Source: an uncultured Fodinibius sp. (GTDB taxonomy: Bacteria > Bacteroidota > Rhodothermia > Balneolales > Balneolaceae). Taken from it: a DNA stretch of 64,000 bases. Position 1 is the first letter of the stretch. Every line of letters starts with the position of its first letter. Below are positions 18,475-26,608 of this stretch, piece by piece. The translations under genes were made by a program, and so were the position numbers. Below the pieces are notes generated by a model. That model saw nothing but the letters and a program-made list of their open reading frames with translations. It was not told the origin of the DNA and ran no database searches. The DNA is taken from positions 62,001-126,000 of the forward strand of contig CAJXOG010000009.1 in the NCBI GenBank assembly GCA_913057775.1. The letters are read 5' to 3'.

Positions 18475-20421
18475 ATGTCTGACAATTATCGCGCCTTAAC
18501 ACGTACCTATCGTCCCACTTCTTTTGACGATATTGTATCTCAAGAGCATGTAAGCAGCACACTTAAAAATGCAATTAAGAAAAACCGACTGGCCCATGCA
18601 TATATGTTTTGTGGTCCGCGAGGGGTGGGTAAAACTACCATGGCACGTGTATTGGCCCGAACGGTAAATGACATTGATCACGAAGTAGATGGTGAATCGT
18701 TAAATCAGACGCTCAACGTTGTTGAAATTGACGCGGCTTCGAACAACAGTGTAGATGATATTCGCGACCTGCGCGAACGCGTTCGTATTCCTCCGCAAAA
18801 TGGACGCTATAAAATCTACATTATCGACGAGGTTCATATGCTCAGCAAGTCGGCGTTTAACGCCTTGCTGAAAACGCTTGAAGAGCCGCCCGATCATGTG
18901 ATTTTTATTTTTGCCACAACCGAACCGCACAAGGTGCTTCCGACCATATTATCGCGTGTTCAACGGTTTGATTTTAAACGTATCAGCGTTGACCAGATCG
19001 TGGAACGCCTAGCCAATGTAGCTGAGAATGAAGGTATTAATATCGATGAGGAATCGCTTCACGTGATTGCTAAAAAAGCGGACGGAGCACTTCGCGATGC
19101 CCTTGGATTAATGGACCAAGCTATCGCTTTTTGCGGCAACAACATTCAGCATGACGAGCTGCTCCGGGCGCTCAATGTAGTAAGCACCGAGCGCATGTTC
19201 GACTTTATGAATGCGGTAGAAGCGCAGGATGCCAGTCACGGACTGGAATTGATCAACGAGTTGCTACAGGAGGGCTATGATATTCAGGAATATTTAGTCG
19301 GATTAACAGAGCACTTGCGGAATCTTTATGTGGCAAAGAGTTCGGAGCAGATGCACTTGGTCGAAGCATCTCCTGATACTAAAAAACGCTATCGAGAGTC
19401 ATCGAAAGCTTTTACAGAAGATGACTTGATGCGGATGCTTCACATTTTGAGTGAGGCCCAGTACAAGATCAAGGAAGCCCATCAGCCTAAAATCCAGTTT
19501 GAGATAACGCTCCTTAAACTTATCCATATGGAGCGCACGCAAAAGTTAAATACTTTGCTAACCGAGCTGGAGCAGTTAAAAAAAAAGCTAAATAGTACCG
19601 ACTTAGCTGCATCGACTGAGACAGGCTCGATCGGAGAGGTTTCGAAAAGTGAAAAACAGCAACCAAGTACTGAATCAGCCTCACCTAATTCGACCTCGGA
19701 TTCAAATGGGCAGTCCGATATGCAAGAGGAACAGTTGGAGTCTCATCCAAAAGAATTATCCGAGGAATCAGCGGATCCAAAAGAGAACATGTCAACCCCG
19801 ACCGACTCGAATGGTCAAACTTCGCCCAAAGAAGAATCAACATCCGAAAAACAACCGCTAACAAGTGAGGCAGCGGCTAACGAAGAGGAACAGCAGGCTG
19901 ATGATGAAGACGAGTTTGAAAACCTGTTTGGAGCCTCATCACTGGGCAATCCCAAGCCAAATAGTGTTGATGAGAATAAGCCATCGAAATCAAAACAAAG
20001 TACAGAAAGCGAAACGGCAACCGCGACTAAACGTGCTCCCAAAGATGTTTCCCTTCAAGAAATAAATGACTGTTGGGATGATTATTTAGATAATCTCCGT
20101 CAGCACGTACCCCAAATGCTTTACTTTCAGATGCAGCGTGTTGATCCTGTTGAATTAAAAAATGGGGATCTGAAGCTTCGGGCTAATGATGACTTTGCTA
20201 AAAAGATTGTGGATGAAAATCGGCGTCGACTTGGTAAACTTTTGGAGGACGAAATCGGGGCTTTTCTCAACATGACCTGCATTGTTAAAAAGCAGGAAAA
20301 GAGCGGTGAGGATTCAATGAGTCCATATGAGCGGTTTAAAAAGCTTCAAGAACGCGATCCTACGATCAAGAAGCTGGTTGAACTCTTTGGCGCTGAATTG
20401 GATTATAATTTAAATCAGTAG
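18475..20421 (+). CDS. dnaX: DNA polymerase III subunit tau/gamma
   Basis: Clamp-loader ATPase that opens the sliding clamp and couples the replisome. 648 aa: Walker A GPRGVGKTT (47-55), DEVHMLS (118-124), ATTEPHK and SRVQRF (sensor/arginine-finger region), domain III to about residue 370, then a low-complexity acidic Ser/Glu/Gln linker (375-525) and a C-terminal tau domain. The four-Cys zinc module between Walker A and DAASNNSVDDIR is absent. An A9 run at codons 368-371 is a probable slippage/frameshift site giving a ~371-373-residue gamma form (separate entry). Followed by ybaB and recR in the conserved order. Confidence 0.97.
   Translation: MSDNYRALTRTYRPTSFDDIVSQEHVSSTLKNAIKKNRLAHAYMFCGPRGVGKTTMARVLARTVNDIDHEVDGESLNQTLNVVEIDAASNNSVDDIRDLRERVRIPPQNGRYKIYIIDEVHMLSKSAFNALLKTLEEPPDHVIFIFATTEPHKVLPTILSRVQRFDFKRISVDQIVERLANVAENEGINIDEESLHVIAKKADGALRDALGLMDQAIAFCGNNIQHDELLRALNVVSTERMFDFMNAVEAQDASHGLELINELLQEGYDIQEYLVGLTEHLRNLYVAKSSEQMHLVEASPDTKKRYRESSKAFTEDDLMRMLHILSEAQYKIKEAHQPKIQFEITLLKLIHMERTQKLNTLLTELEQLKKKLNSTDLAASTETGSIGEVSKSEKQQPSTESASPNSTSDSNGQSDMQEEQLESHPKELSEESADPKENMSTPTDSNGQTSPKEESTSEKQPLTSEAAANEEEQQADDEDEFENLFGASSLGNPKPNSVDENKPSKSKQSTESETATATKRAPKDVSLQEINDCWDDYLDNLRQHVPQMLYFQMQRVDPVELKNGDLKLRANDDFAKKIVDENRRRLGKLLEDEIGAFLNMTCIVKKQEKSGEDSMSPYERFKKLQERDPTIKKLVELFGAELDYNLNQ
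19569..19631 (+). promoter_or_regulatory. Probable dnaX programmed slippage/frameshift site
   Basis: Nine consecutive A (19578-19586) inside TTA AAA AAA AAG, which includes the E. coli-type heptamer A AAA AAG. A -1 shift, or one extra A in the mRNA, reads Ala-Lys then TAG at 19593-19595; one A fewer reads Ser then TAA at 19589-19591. A GGAG (19569-19572) lies 8 nt before the heptamer. Downstream potential stems: AGCTAA (19586-19591) with TTAGCT (19603-19608), and ATCGA (19611-19615) with TCGAT (19627-19631). The truncated product would end just after AAA+ domain III, as gamma does. Confidence 0.7.
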
Positions 20422-20502
20422 TCTAAGACTCTTATCTTATTACAATCGATGACAGATTGTGTTGAATGAATTAAACATATCAAAACGTTAAAACCTATTG
20501 TT

Positions 20503-20847
20503 ATGAATCAGAATATGGCTAACATGTTCGGGAAGTTTTCCGAGCTGCAAGAAAAAGTGGAAGAAGCAAAACAGGAACTTTCGAAACTTGAAGTTGAGGC
20601 TGAAGCCGGCGGTGGTATGGTTAAAGTTAAAGCCAACGGCAAGCGTCAAATTTTGAGTATCAAACTGGACAAGGATGTTATTGATCCTGAAGATGCTGAG
20701 ATGATGGAAGATCTGGTGGTGGCCGGTGTGAATAAAGCGCTGGATAAAGCCGAAGAAGCTGCCCAAGAACGGATGCAGGAAACCTATAAAGATATTCTTC
20801 CCGGCGGCGGTATGCCTGGTATGGATCTAAGCAAATTGGGGCTTTAA
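20503..20847 (+). CDS. ybaB: YbaB/EbfC nucleoid-associated protein
   Basis: Small DNA-binding dimer found next to dnaX and recR in most bacteria. 114 aa: N-terminal coiled helix (FGKFSELQEKVEEAKQEL), then the typical VEAEAGGGMVKVKANGKRQIL beta region split by short loops, and a Gly/Pro-rich tail (GGGMPGMDL). ATG start, 81 bp after dnaX; recR follows after 69 bp that carry a palindromic repeat. Confidence 0.95.
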   Translation: MNQNMANMFGKFSELQEKVEEAKQELSKLEVEAEAGGGMVKVKANGKRQILSIKLDKDVIDPEDAEMMEDLVVAGVNKALDKAEEAAQERMQETYKDILPGGGMPGMDLSKLGL

Positions 20848-20848
20848 T

Positions 20849-20902
20849 TGTTAAAGGTTACAAGTTGAAAGTTCAATAACCTACAACCTGTAACATTTAA
20901 CA
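20849..20902. repeat. Imperfect palindrome between ybaB and recR
   Basis: TGTTAAAGGTTACAAGTTG (20849-20867) is nearly the inverse of CAACCTGTAACATTTAACA (20884-20902). It resembles the GTTAxAGGTTACAAGTTG-type dispersed intergenic repeats known from FCB genomes. It will fold in the mRNA within an otherwise conserved operon. Confidence 0.5.
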
Positions 20903-20916
20903 GTCAACAAAATTAC

Positions 20917-21525
20917 ATGGAAGGAACATCAGAAATTCTGGAGCAGGCTATCGAGCAGTTGGCCAAGCTTCCGGGAACGGGACGTAAATCAGCGCGGCGC
21001 ATTGCACTGTTTCTACTGAAGCAGGATGACGAGTCGGTGGTCAATTTGGCAGAGGCGTTAATAAGTCTCAAAAAGTCTATTACTCGCTGCTCTACCTGTG
21101 GCGTGATTAGCGACGGAGATCCCTGCTCTATTTGTCAAAATACAAAACGTCAAACTGGACAAATTTGTGTTGTTGAAGAATCGCAGGATGTATTTCTGAT
21201 TGAAAAAACCAATGAGTTTCGCGGCCGCTATCACGTACTCGGAGGCGTTATTTCTCCTCTCGATAATATTGGTCCTGATGATGTTCGTATTAAACAGCTT
21301 ATGCAGCGGATCAACGAGGATGACGAGCAGATTGACGAAGTTATTTTGGCGCTCAATCCCGATTCGGAAGGCGAAGCAACATCCTACTATATAAACAAGT
21401 TGCTTAAACCTTTTGATGAGGTAAAAGTAACGCGCATTGCATACGGCATTCCGATGGGAACGGAGCTCGAATTTATTGACGAAGCCACGCTGGGACGTGC
21501 CTTTGCAAGCCGAAATACGTTTTAA
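20917..21525 (+). CDS. recR: Recombination mediator RecR
   Basis: Partner of RecO/RecF in loading RecA at gaps. 202 aa: helix-hairpin-helix LAKLPGTGRKSARRIA (about residues 14-29), zinc finger CSTC...CSIC (54-70 region), then the Toprim domain with VVEESQDVF and LGGVISPLDNIGP. ATG start. Last gene of dnaX-ybaB-recR. Confidence 0.97.
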   Translation: MEGTSEILEQAIEQLAKLPGTGRKSARRIALFLLKQDDESVVNLAEALISLKKSITRCSTCGVISDGDPCSICQNTKRQTGQICVVEESQDVFLIEKTNEFRGRYHVLGGVISPLDNIGPDDVRIKQLMQRINEDDEQIDEVILALNPDSEGEATSYYINKLLKPFDEVKVTRIAYGIPMGTELEFIDEATLGRAFASRNTF

Positions 21526-21605
21526 GAAATGAAATTGTAAGCTCTATTTGGAGTTTAACCACTTTTTCATTTTTGATATCAAATAATTAATCAAAAAACG
21601 ATACT

Positions 21606-23495
21606 ATGAAATTAAGACATCTACTATTACCGCTACTCTTTTTGGGGATTACGTTCTCTGCCCATGCACAGGGTGAAAACTACTGGCAGCAAGAGGTAGA
21701 GTATGAAATGGATATCGATGTTGATGTCGAAAACCATCAATTTACGGGCACCCAAAAGCTGACGTATCACAACAATTCGCCCGATACACTGCACCGGGTA
21801 TTCTATCATTTGTATTTCAATGCCTTTCAGCCGAACAGCATGATGGATGTCCGCTCACGCACGATTGAAGATCCCGATAGTCGGGTTCGTGATCGTATCC
21901 AGAAATTACCTAAAGACGAGATTGGCTACCATCATATTAATAGCCTAAAACAGAATGGTGATGCCGTTTCGTATGATGTTGTGGGCACCGTCATGGAAGT
22001 TACCCTTGATGAGCCTATTGCACCCGGAGAATCTTCAGTTTTTAATATGGAGTTTGAAAGTCAGGTACCGCGGCAAATTCGCCGCAGCGGCTGGATGAAC
22101 AAAGAAGGGGTCGAATTTTCGATGAGTCAATGGTATCCCAAGATTTCGGAATATGATAACAATGGCTGGCATCCCAATCCGTATGTGGGTCGCGAGTTTT
22201 ATGGGGTCTTTGGAAGTTTTGATGTCGAAATTTCGATTGACAGCTCGTACGTAATGGGCTCGACAGGGCATCTGCAAAACCCTGAAAAAATTGGTCACGG
22301 CTATGCAGAAGAGGTTGATCGTCCGGATTCAGAAAAATTAACCTGGCACTGGAAGGCGGATAATGTTCATGATTTTATGTGGGGCGCTGATCCTGACTTT
22401 ACCCATACGACTGCCCAGGTACCAAATGGCCCTAAGCTACATTTCTTTTATCAAAAAGATACGGTAGCCGTAAATGCCGATCGTTACTCCCAGGAGCAGC
22501 TCCGTGACAACTGGGAAAAGTTGCCTGAGTATACGGTCAAAGCCTTTCAGTTTATGAGTGAAAACTTTGGTGATTATCCCTACGAGAAGTTCTCTGTTAT
22601 CCAAGGCGGAGATGGGGGAATGGAATACCCTATGGGCACCTTGATTACCGGAAATCGGTCGCTGGGTAGTCTGGTAGGCGTTACTGTTCACGAGCTTATC
22701 CATATGTGGTATTACGGCGTGTTAGCCAATAATGAGAGCCGCTATCCGTGGTTTGATGAAGGATTTACGACTTATGCATCGGCTCTGACCATGGACGAGC
22801 TTTTTAATGAGGGGAAGGGTCAGAATTTACATCAACGATCTTATCAGTCGTATTTTAACATCATTGAAGATGGCAAGCAGGAGGCGCTGGATACGCATGC
22901 CGATCATTTTCATACCAACCGCGCTTATGGAACGGCTTCTTATTCAACGGGGGCAGTGTTTTTAAATCAGCTGCGCTATATTATTGGTGGTGAAACATTT
23001 GACCGCGGGATGAAGCGCTTTTTCAAGGAGTGGAAGTTTAAACATCCCGATGGGCGTGATTATCTGCGTGTGATGGAAGAAGAGTCAGATATGGTGCTGG
23101 ACTGGTACTATCAGTACTTTATCGAGAGCACCAAGCATATCGATTACGGAATCAACTCGGTGCTGGGTGTTGACGGATCAACCTACGTTACGCTAAAAAG
23201 GGAAGATCTGATGCCGATGCCGATTGATCTGATGGTTACCTATGAAGATGGCAGCAAGGAACAGTTTTATATTCCGATGCGCATTATGCGGAATACCAAG
23301 CCGAATGAAAACCCTAATATTCCACGTACTATCAAAAGAGATTGGCCATGGGTGAATCCCACATATACGGTCGAAGTTCCTCGTCCGGCGAAAGAGATAA
23401 AACGGATTGAGATTGATCCCACTAAGCGCATGGCTGATATCAATCGTGATAATAATGTGATTAAGATGGATGAGTATTTGCATCCGACTAAGTAA
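21606..23495 (+). CDS. M1 family metallopeptidase, exported
   Basis: Zinc aminopeptidase, probably periplasmic or surface-attached, acting on peptides. Signal peptide at residues 1-20 (ending SAHA-QG). The gluzincin site is complete: His362-Glu363-x-x-His366 (HELIHMWYYG) and Glu385 (FDEGF); the exopeptidase motif appears as GGDGGMEYPMG, a variant of GAMEN. 629 aa. Monocistronic, with a strong terminator 22 bp after the stop. Confidence 0.92.
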   Translation: MKLRHLLLPLLFLGITFSAHAQGENYWQQEVEYEMDIDVDVENHQFTGTQKLTYHNNSPDTLHRVFYHLYFNAFQPNSMMDVRSRTIEDPDSRVRDRIQKLPKDEIGYHHINSLKQNGDAVSYDVVGTVMEVTLDEPIAPGESSVFNMEFESQVPRQIRRSGWMNKEGVEFSMSQWYPKISEYDNNGWHPNPYVGREFYGVFGSFDVEISIDSSYVMGSTGHLQNPEKIGHGYAEEVDRPDSEKLTWHWKADNVHDFMWGADPDFTHTTAQVPNGPKLHFFYQKDTVAVNADRYSQEQLRDNWEKLPEYTVKAFQFMSENFGDYPYEKFSVIQGGDGGMEYPMGTLITGNRSLGSLVGVTVHELIHMWYYGVLANNESRYPWFDEGFTTYASALTMDELFNEGKGQNLHQRSYQSYFNIIEDGKQEALDTHADHFHTNRAYGTASYSTGAVFLNQLRYIIGGETFDRGMKRFFKEWKFKHPDGRDYLRVMEEESDMVLDWYYQYFIESTKHIDYGINSVLGVDGSTYVTLKREDLMPMPIDLMVTYEDGSKEQFYIPMRIMRNTKPNENPNIPRTIKRDWPWVNPTYTVEVPRPAKEIKRIEIDPTKRMADINRDNNVIKMDEYLHPTK

Positions 23496-23516
23496 CTGAA
23501 TAATTCTATTACGAGT

Positions 23517-23552
23517 AAAAAGCCCGGGTTTTATGATCCGGGCTTTTTTTTA
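23517..23552 (+). terminator. Strong Rho-independent terminator
   Basis: AAAAAGCCCGG-G and C-CGGGCTTTTTTTT form a GC stem flanked by A and T runs, 22 bp after the M1 peptidase stop. It may also work from the other side. Confidence 0.9.
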
Positions 23553-23562
23553 TTGTCAATTG

Positions 23563-23606
23563 AAACACAGATTTCTCACTACGCCATGCTTCGTTCGAAA
23601 TGATAA
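23563..23606. repeat. Right half of the TGTCAT...ATGACA repeat
   Basis: CACAGATTTCTCACTACG followed by TGCTTCGTTCGAAATGATA, i.e. the right arm of the repeat family with the final C changed; no left arm is seen. Confidence 0.65.
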
Positions 23607-23633
23607 CAATATTGATAATGCTTATAACTTAAT

Positions 23634-23717
23634 TGTCATCTCGAGCGCGAGAGATCCTTGTTTTAATTATTCAAAATAAAGATTTCTCTCTTCACTTATG
23701 CTCCGTTCGAAATGACA
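23634..23717. repeat. Full TGTCAT...ATGACA palindromic repeat
   Basis: 84 bp. Left arm TGTCATCTCGAGCGCGAGAG, then ATCCTTG; right arm AAGATTTCTCTC...GCTCCG, then TTCGAAATGACA. Ends are exact inverted repeats TGTCAT/ATGACA. It ends 8 bp before the GIY-YIG gene's stop codon. Confidence 0.85.
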
Positions 23718-23725
23718 GATAAAAG

Positions 23726-24034
23726 TTAAATCCTACCCACCCGGAAATCGTCTTTATAATTCAGAAACTCCCAATTGGGATTTCCGCTATCGATAAGTGT
23801 TTCTTTCTTCTCTCGGCGCCATTTCTTTAATTCCTTTTCCCGTTCTATCGCTTTTTGAAACGTTTTATAAGCTTCATAGTATATCAGTTTGTAACAATAG
23901 TAACGGCCGGCAAAAGTTTCGGGATCTCCTCTATTTTCATAATGTTCGTTTAGACGCTTACTTAACTCATTGGTCATCCCGATATAAAGGGTCGTTTTTC
24001 CGGGATTCGTCGTGATATAAACGTAATAAGGCAT
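23726..24034 (-). CDS. GIY-YIG endonuclease-domain protein (YhbQ/UPF0213-like)
   Basis: Single-domain GIY-YIG protein, 102 aa. YYVYITTNPGKTTLYIGMT (3-21) holds the split GIY-YIG signature (YVY...YIG); the usual Arg is in LSKRLNEH and the metal-binding Glu is expected in the REKELKKWRREKK helix. ATG start. The gene sits between copies of a palindromic repeat (23634-23717 downstream, 24166-24261 upstream) and has no obvious operon partner. Members of this family are numerous in FCB genomes; their role is poorly known, with nuclease activity assumed from the fold. Confidence 0.88.
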   Translation of the reverse strand: MPYYVYITTNPGKTTLYIGMTNELSKRLNEHYENRGDPETFAGRYYCYKLIYYEAYKTFQKAIEREKELKKWRREKKETLIDSGNPNWEFLNYKDDFRVGRI

Positions 24035-24165
24035 AAATTATCCATGCCTGAAGTTTATAGTAAGATCTCAGAAAGGTTCAATCCTTACAATTTTTAATTG
24101 CAAAGATTTCTTACAAACGCTTGAAATAACAATAGGCTTAGGAATTAGATAAATAAAACAACCAC

Positions 24166-24261
24166 TGTCATCTCAACCAGCAGGAGAGGTCAATTTCTCG
24201 AGTTATAATCATCGATAAAAACAAAGATTTCTCACTACGCTATGCTTCGTTCGAAATGACA
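24166..24261. repeat. Full TGTCAT...ATGACA palindromic repeat
   Basis: 96 bp with exact TGTCAT/ATGACA ends. The left arm has diverged (CTCAACCAGCAGGAGAGGTC); the right arm is close to the family (AAAGATTTCTCACTACGC, TTCGTTCGAAATGACA). First of three copies in a row. Confidence 0.85.
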
Positions 24262-24293
24262 AAGTACAAGAAAAATAAAATATTAAACCTGGT

Positions 24294-24381
24294 TGTCATC
24301 TCGAATGTAAGTGAGAGATCCCTGTTGCCAATTAATCAATACAAGGAATTAATACCTTGTTAAACTCCTCTCGAAATGACT
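24294..24381. repeat. TGTCAT...ATGACT palindromic repeat, right arm degenerate
   Basis: Left arm TGTCATCTCGAATGTAAGTG, then AGAGATCCCTG; the right arm is reduced to CTCCTCTCGAAATGACT. Second of three copies in a row. Confidence 0.75.
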
Positions 24382-24431
24382 ACTATGGGAAAAAGTAATA
24401 TTGAGTACAAATTATATCGGTACAACTACCC

Positions 24432-24529
24432 TGTCATCTCGAGTGCAACGAGAGATCTTTGTTTTTGACAGTATAGGTGAAAAGCATCACAAAAAGTTCT
24501 CTCTTAATTGCACTCATTCCGAAATGACA
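24432..24529. repeat. Full TGTCAT...ATGACA palindromic repeat
   Basis: 98 bp: left arm TGTCATCTCGAGTGCAACGA, then GAGATCTTTG; right arm AAAGTTCTCTCTTAATTGCA, then ATTCCGAAATGACA. Third of three; ends 42 bp from the porin stop. Apart from these three copies the 24035-24571 gap shows nothing else. Confidence 0.85.
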
Positions 24530-24571
24530 TTCAAGGGAATAATGAACTATTATCGCAAGCAAGGCAAGCAA

Positions 24572-25918
24572 TTAAAAATAATAGCCGATATTGATATTGA
24601 ACCGCGTGTTCCAGCGGGGATCATTAACACCGGCGCCCAGTCCTTCCCCAAAATTATCCGTCAGCCAGGGCTGGTTCTTTCCAGAGGCAATATCAAAATA
24701 GGTGTATACCTTTCCGGCAGTGATCCTCATTCCAAGAACGTTATGCTGGGAATCCGTGAATGCCTCGTTGGTCTTATCCAGATAAGTGTAGTTATCGTAG
24801 AATGTAAGATTAGAGATCGGTCCCCAATCCACATCTTTGGAATATGAAACACCGAGCACATACATATTACCTTCTGCTGCAACGTCATATGCCGGAGTAC
24901 CATCGCTGGAAGGAAATCCATAAGCCCCCATCTGTACAACATCAACCGTATTGCCAAGGTCATTTTGAACATTGTGGTTATAGTAGATGTATTCGGCTTT
25001 GACATTGAGATTGCCGTAGGTTCCATCGATGTGTGGAGCCAATGCGTAGTGATCGCTCACTTCATCAAGAGCGCTGTTATAGATGCCGCCGTATTGGATG
25101 GAGAGACCTAATTCAGTACTGCCTAATGTTCCGTGATCCCAGTTATAGGCGGCTCGTCCATTTAACTGATTGGTTTCGGAGTTAGATAATCCCTCATCGG
25201 GTTCGGCAATAATATCGTACGAATAGCGGGCGGTATTTTGGGGAGCAAATTGTGCAATGCCATTGGGATCGGCCTGCATAAAATAGGCCAGGTGGAAATC
25301 CCAATTGTCATGAGTAGTTGTCAGTTTAAATCCCATATCATGATCGTCTTCCAGTCCCAGGTAATACGGCAGCTGAAACCACCAGTTGTGGGACGCATAT
25401 TGAAGTAATCCGAAAGGAACCTGGGTAACGCCTACCTGTAGATTGGTTTGTTTTGAGAAATCGTAGCCCAACCATCCCTGCTTGATGAAATATGTTCCAA
25501 AAGTAGGATAAAACCGATACTCAAAATTTATGTTAATACCTTCGGCGCGACCTTCTACGTTAATTCGCCACATATCAAAGGTAAATTGGCTGTCGGATTC
25601 TCGAATGGAACCGCCATAATCTTCAAGGTAAAAATTATAACGGAGGGCACCGCCGATAATGAGATAATTGCTGGTATCCTGATTAGCTACCGTCAACACT
25701 CCAGAATCTATAATAGAGGACCCTGAATCTTCTTCGTCATCATCCCCATCATTAGCAAAAGTGGGGATCGTCGTAATAATCAGCAGGAAGAAAATTAGCA
25801 AAAATATTGAACTGCTTTGGCATAAATACTTTCGAAAAAATAAAGATCCTAAGCTCACAATATTTGTTTTAATTGATGTTTGATTGAGCAGATTCTGTAT
25901 AAATATTGTGCAGAACAA
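24572..25918 (-). CDS. Outer-membrane porin-like beta-barrel
   Basis: Predicted outer-membrane channel; overall look is of the phosphate-selective porin O/P type. A hydrophobic signal segment (SIFLLIFFLLIITTIPTFA) precedes an acidic start of the mature protein (NDGDDDEEDSG), then many alternating strands (LQVGVTQVPFGLLQY, WDFHLAYFMQADP, LNVKAEYIYYNHN) and a C-terminal FNINIGYYF ending in Phe, the usual barrel sorting signal. The start is uncertain: the TTG at 25918 gives a long N-terminus, and a GTG at 25858 gives a better signal peptide. It lies 6 bp after the esterase gene and may be the last gene of the detoxification operon. Confidence 0.75.
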   Translation of the reverse strand: MFCTIFIQNLLNQTSIKTNIVSLGSLFFRKYLCQSSSIFLLIFFLLIITTIPTFANDGDDDEEDSGSSIIDSGVLTVANQDTSNYLIIGGALRYNFYLEDYGGSIRESDSQFTFDMWRINVEGRAEGININFEYRFYPTFGTYFIKQGWLGYDFSKQTNLQVGVTQVPFGLLQYASHNWWFQLPYYLGLEDDHDMGFKLTTTHDNWDFHLAYFMQADPNGIAQFAPQNTARYSYDIIAEPDEGLSNSETNQLNGRAAYNWDHGTLGSTELGLSIQYGGIYNSALDEVSDHYALAPHIDGTYGNLNVKAEYIYYNHNVQNDLGNTVDVVQMGAYGFPSSDGTPAYDVAAEGNMYVLGVSYSKDVDWGPISNLTFYDNYTYLDKTNEAFTDSQHNVLGMRITAGKVYTYFDIASGKNQPWLTDNFGEGLGAGVNDPRWNTRFNINIGYYF

Positions 25919-25924
25919 ACCTTG

Positions 25925-26590
25925 CTATAAAGATGACAATATTTGATTCACATGGTCAATTTCATCCTGATTGACGGTGTGACCCATGCCTACATAAATT
26001 TTCTTGGTGACATTGGCACCGATTTTTCGAAATACTTCCTCAGTCAGGTCAACACGCTCCTGTGGAATATGAGGGTCGCGATCACTGCATCCCAAAAAAA
26101 CGGGCGTTTGTTCCATCGATCCCTGATAATTTTGAGTATTGACATTCTCTCCAATTAAACCGCCACTAAAACCGATAATACCACCGTAACGTTGCGGATG
26201 ACGTGCAGCAAATTCGGTTGTCAGGCATGCGCCCTGAGAGAAGCCCAGCAGCACGATTTTGTTTGTTGGGATCCCTTTATTATTAAGATCAACGATCTGG
26301 TCATAGATAGCCTGCAGCCCGCTTTTAGTACCCGGTTGATTCATCTCTCTAGGCGCCATAAACGATCGTGGATACCATGTATGTCCCTTTGCCTGGATAG
26401 CACGATAGTGGATATTATCTTCCTCAAATTCGTCCACAAACATGAGCATGCTTTGGGCCGAAGCACCGCGACCATGAATTAAAATCATAGCTGTTTTAGC
26501 TTCATCGATATCAACGCCGCCGGTGACTATTTGCTGATTTTGATGTGGGCCGCTAAAGGGATTATCGGGATCGACTCGGAATAATGACAT
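25925..26590 (-). CDS. Carboxylesterase/phospholipase-type alpha/beta hydrolase (MhqD-like)
   Basis: Cytoplasmic esterase, 221 aa: oxyanion region LIHGRGAS (38-45), nucleophile Ser118 (LGFSQGA), acid in GCSDRDPHIP (Asp170 or Asp172) and His204 (GMGHTV). Family and neighbourhood match B. subtilis MhqD, which accompanies ring-cleaving dioxygenases in quinone/hydroquinone resistance. ATG start; 18 bp downstream of the first VOC gene. Predicted role: hydrolysis of an ester or ring-cleavage product. Confidence 0.85.
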   Translation of the reverse strand: MSLFRVDPDNPFSGPHQNQQIVTGGVDIDEAKTAMILIHGRGASAQSMLMFVDEFEEDNIHYRAIQAKGHTWYPRSFMAPREMNQPGTKSGLQAIYDQIVDLNNKGIPTNKIVLLGFSQGACLTTEFAARHPQRYGGIIGFSGGLIGENVNTQNYQGSMEQTPVFLGCSDRDPHIPQERVDLTEEVFRKIGANVTKKIYVGMGHTVNQDEIDHVNQILSSL

Positions 26591-26608
26591 AATTGAATAT
26601 TGTGCATT

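Noticed and set aside
24166-24529. Three similar units in a row considered as a CRISPR array
   Set aside because: Units are ~90-bp divergent palindromes with unequal gaps and no short conserved direct repeat or cas genes.
24401-24847. 148-codon plus-strand frame
   Set aside because: Runs through a palindromic repeat and then antisense to the porin; no protein-like character.
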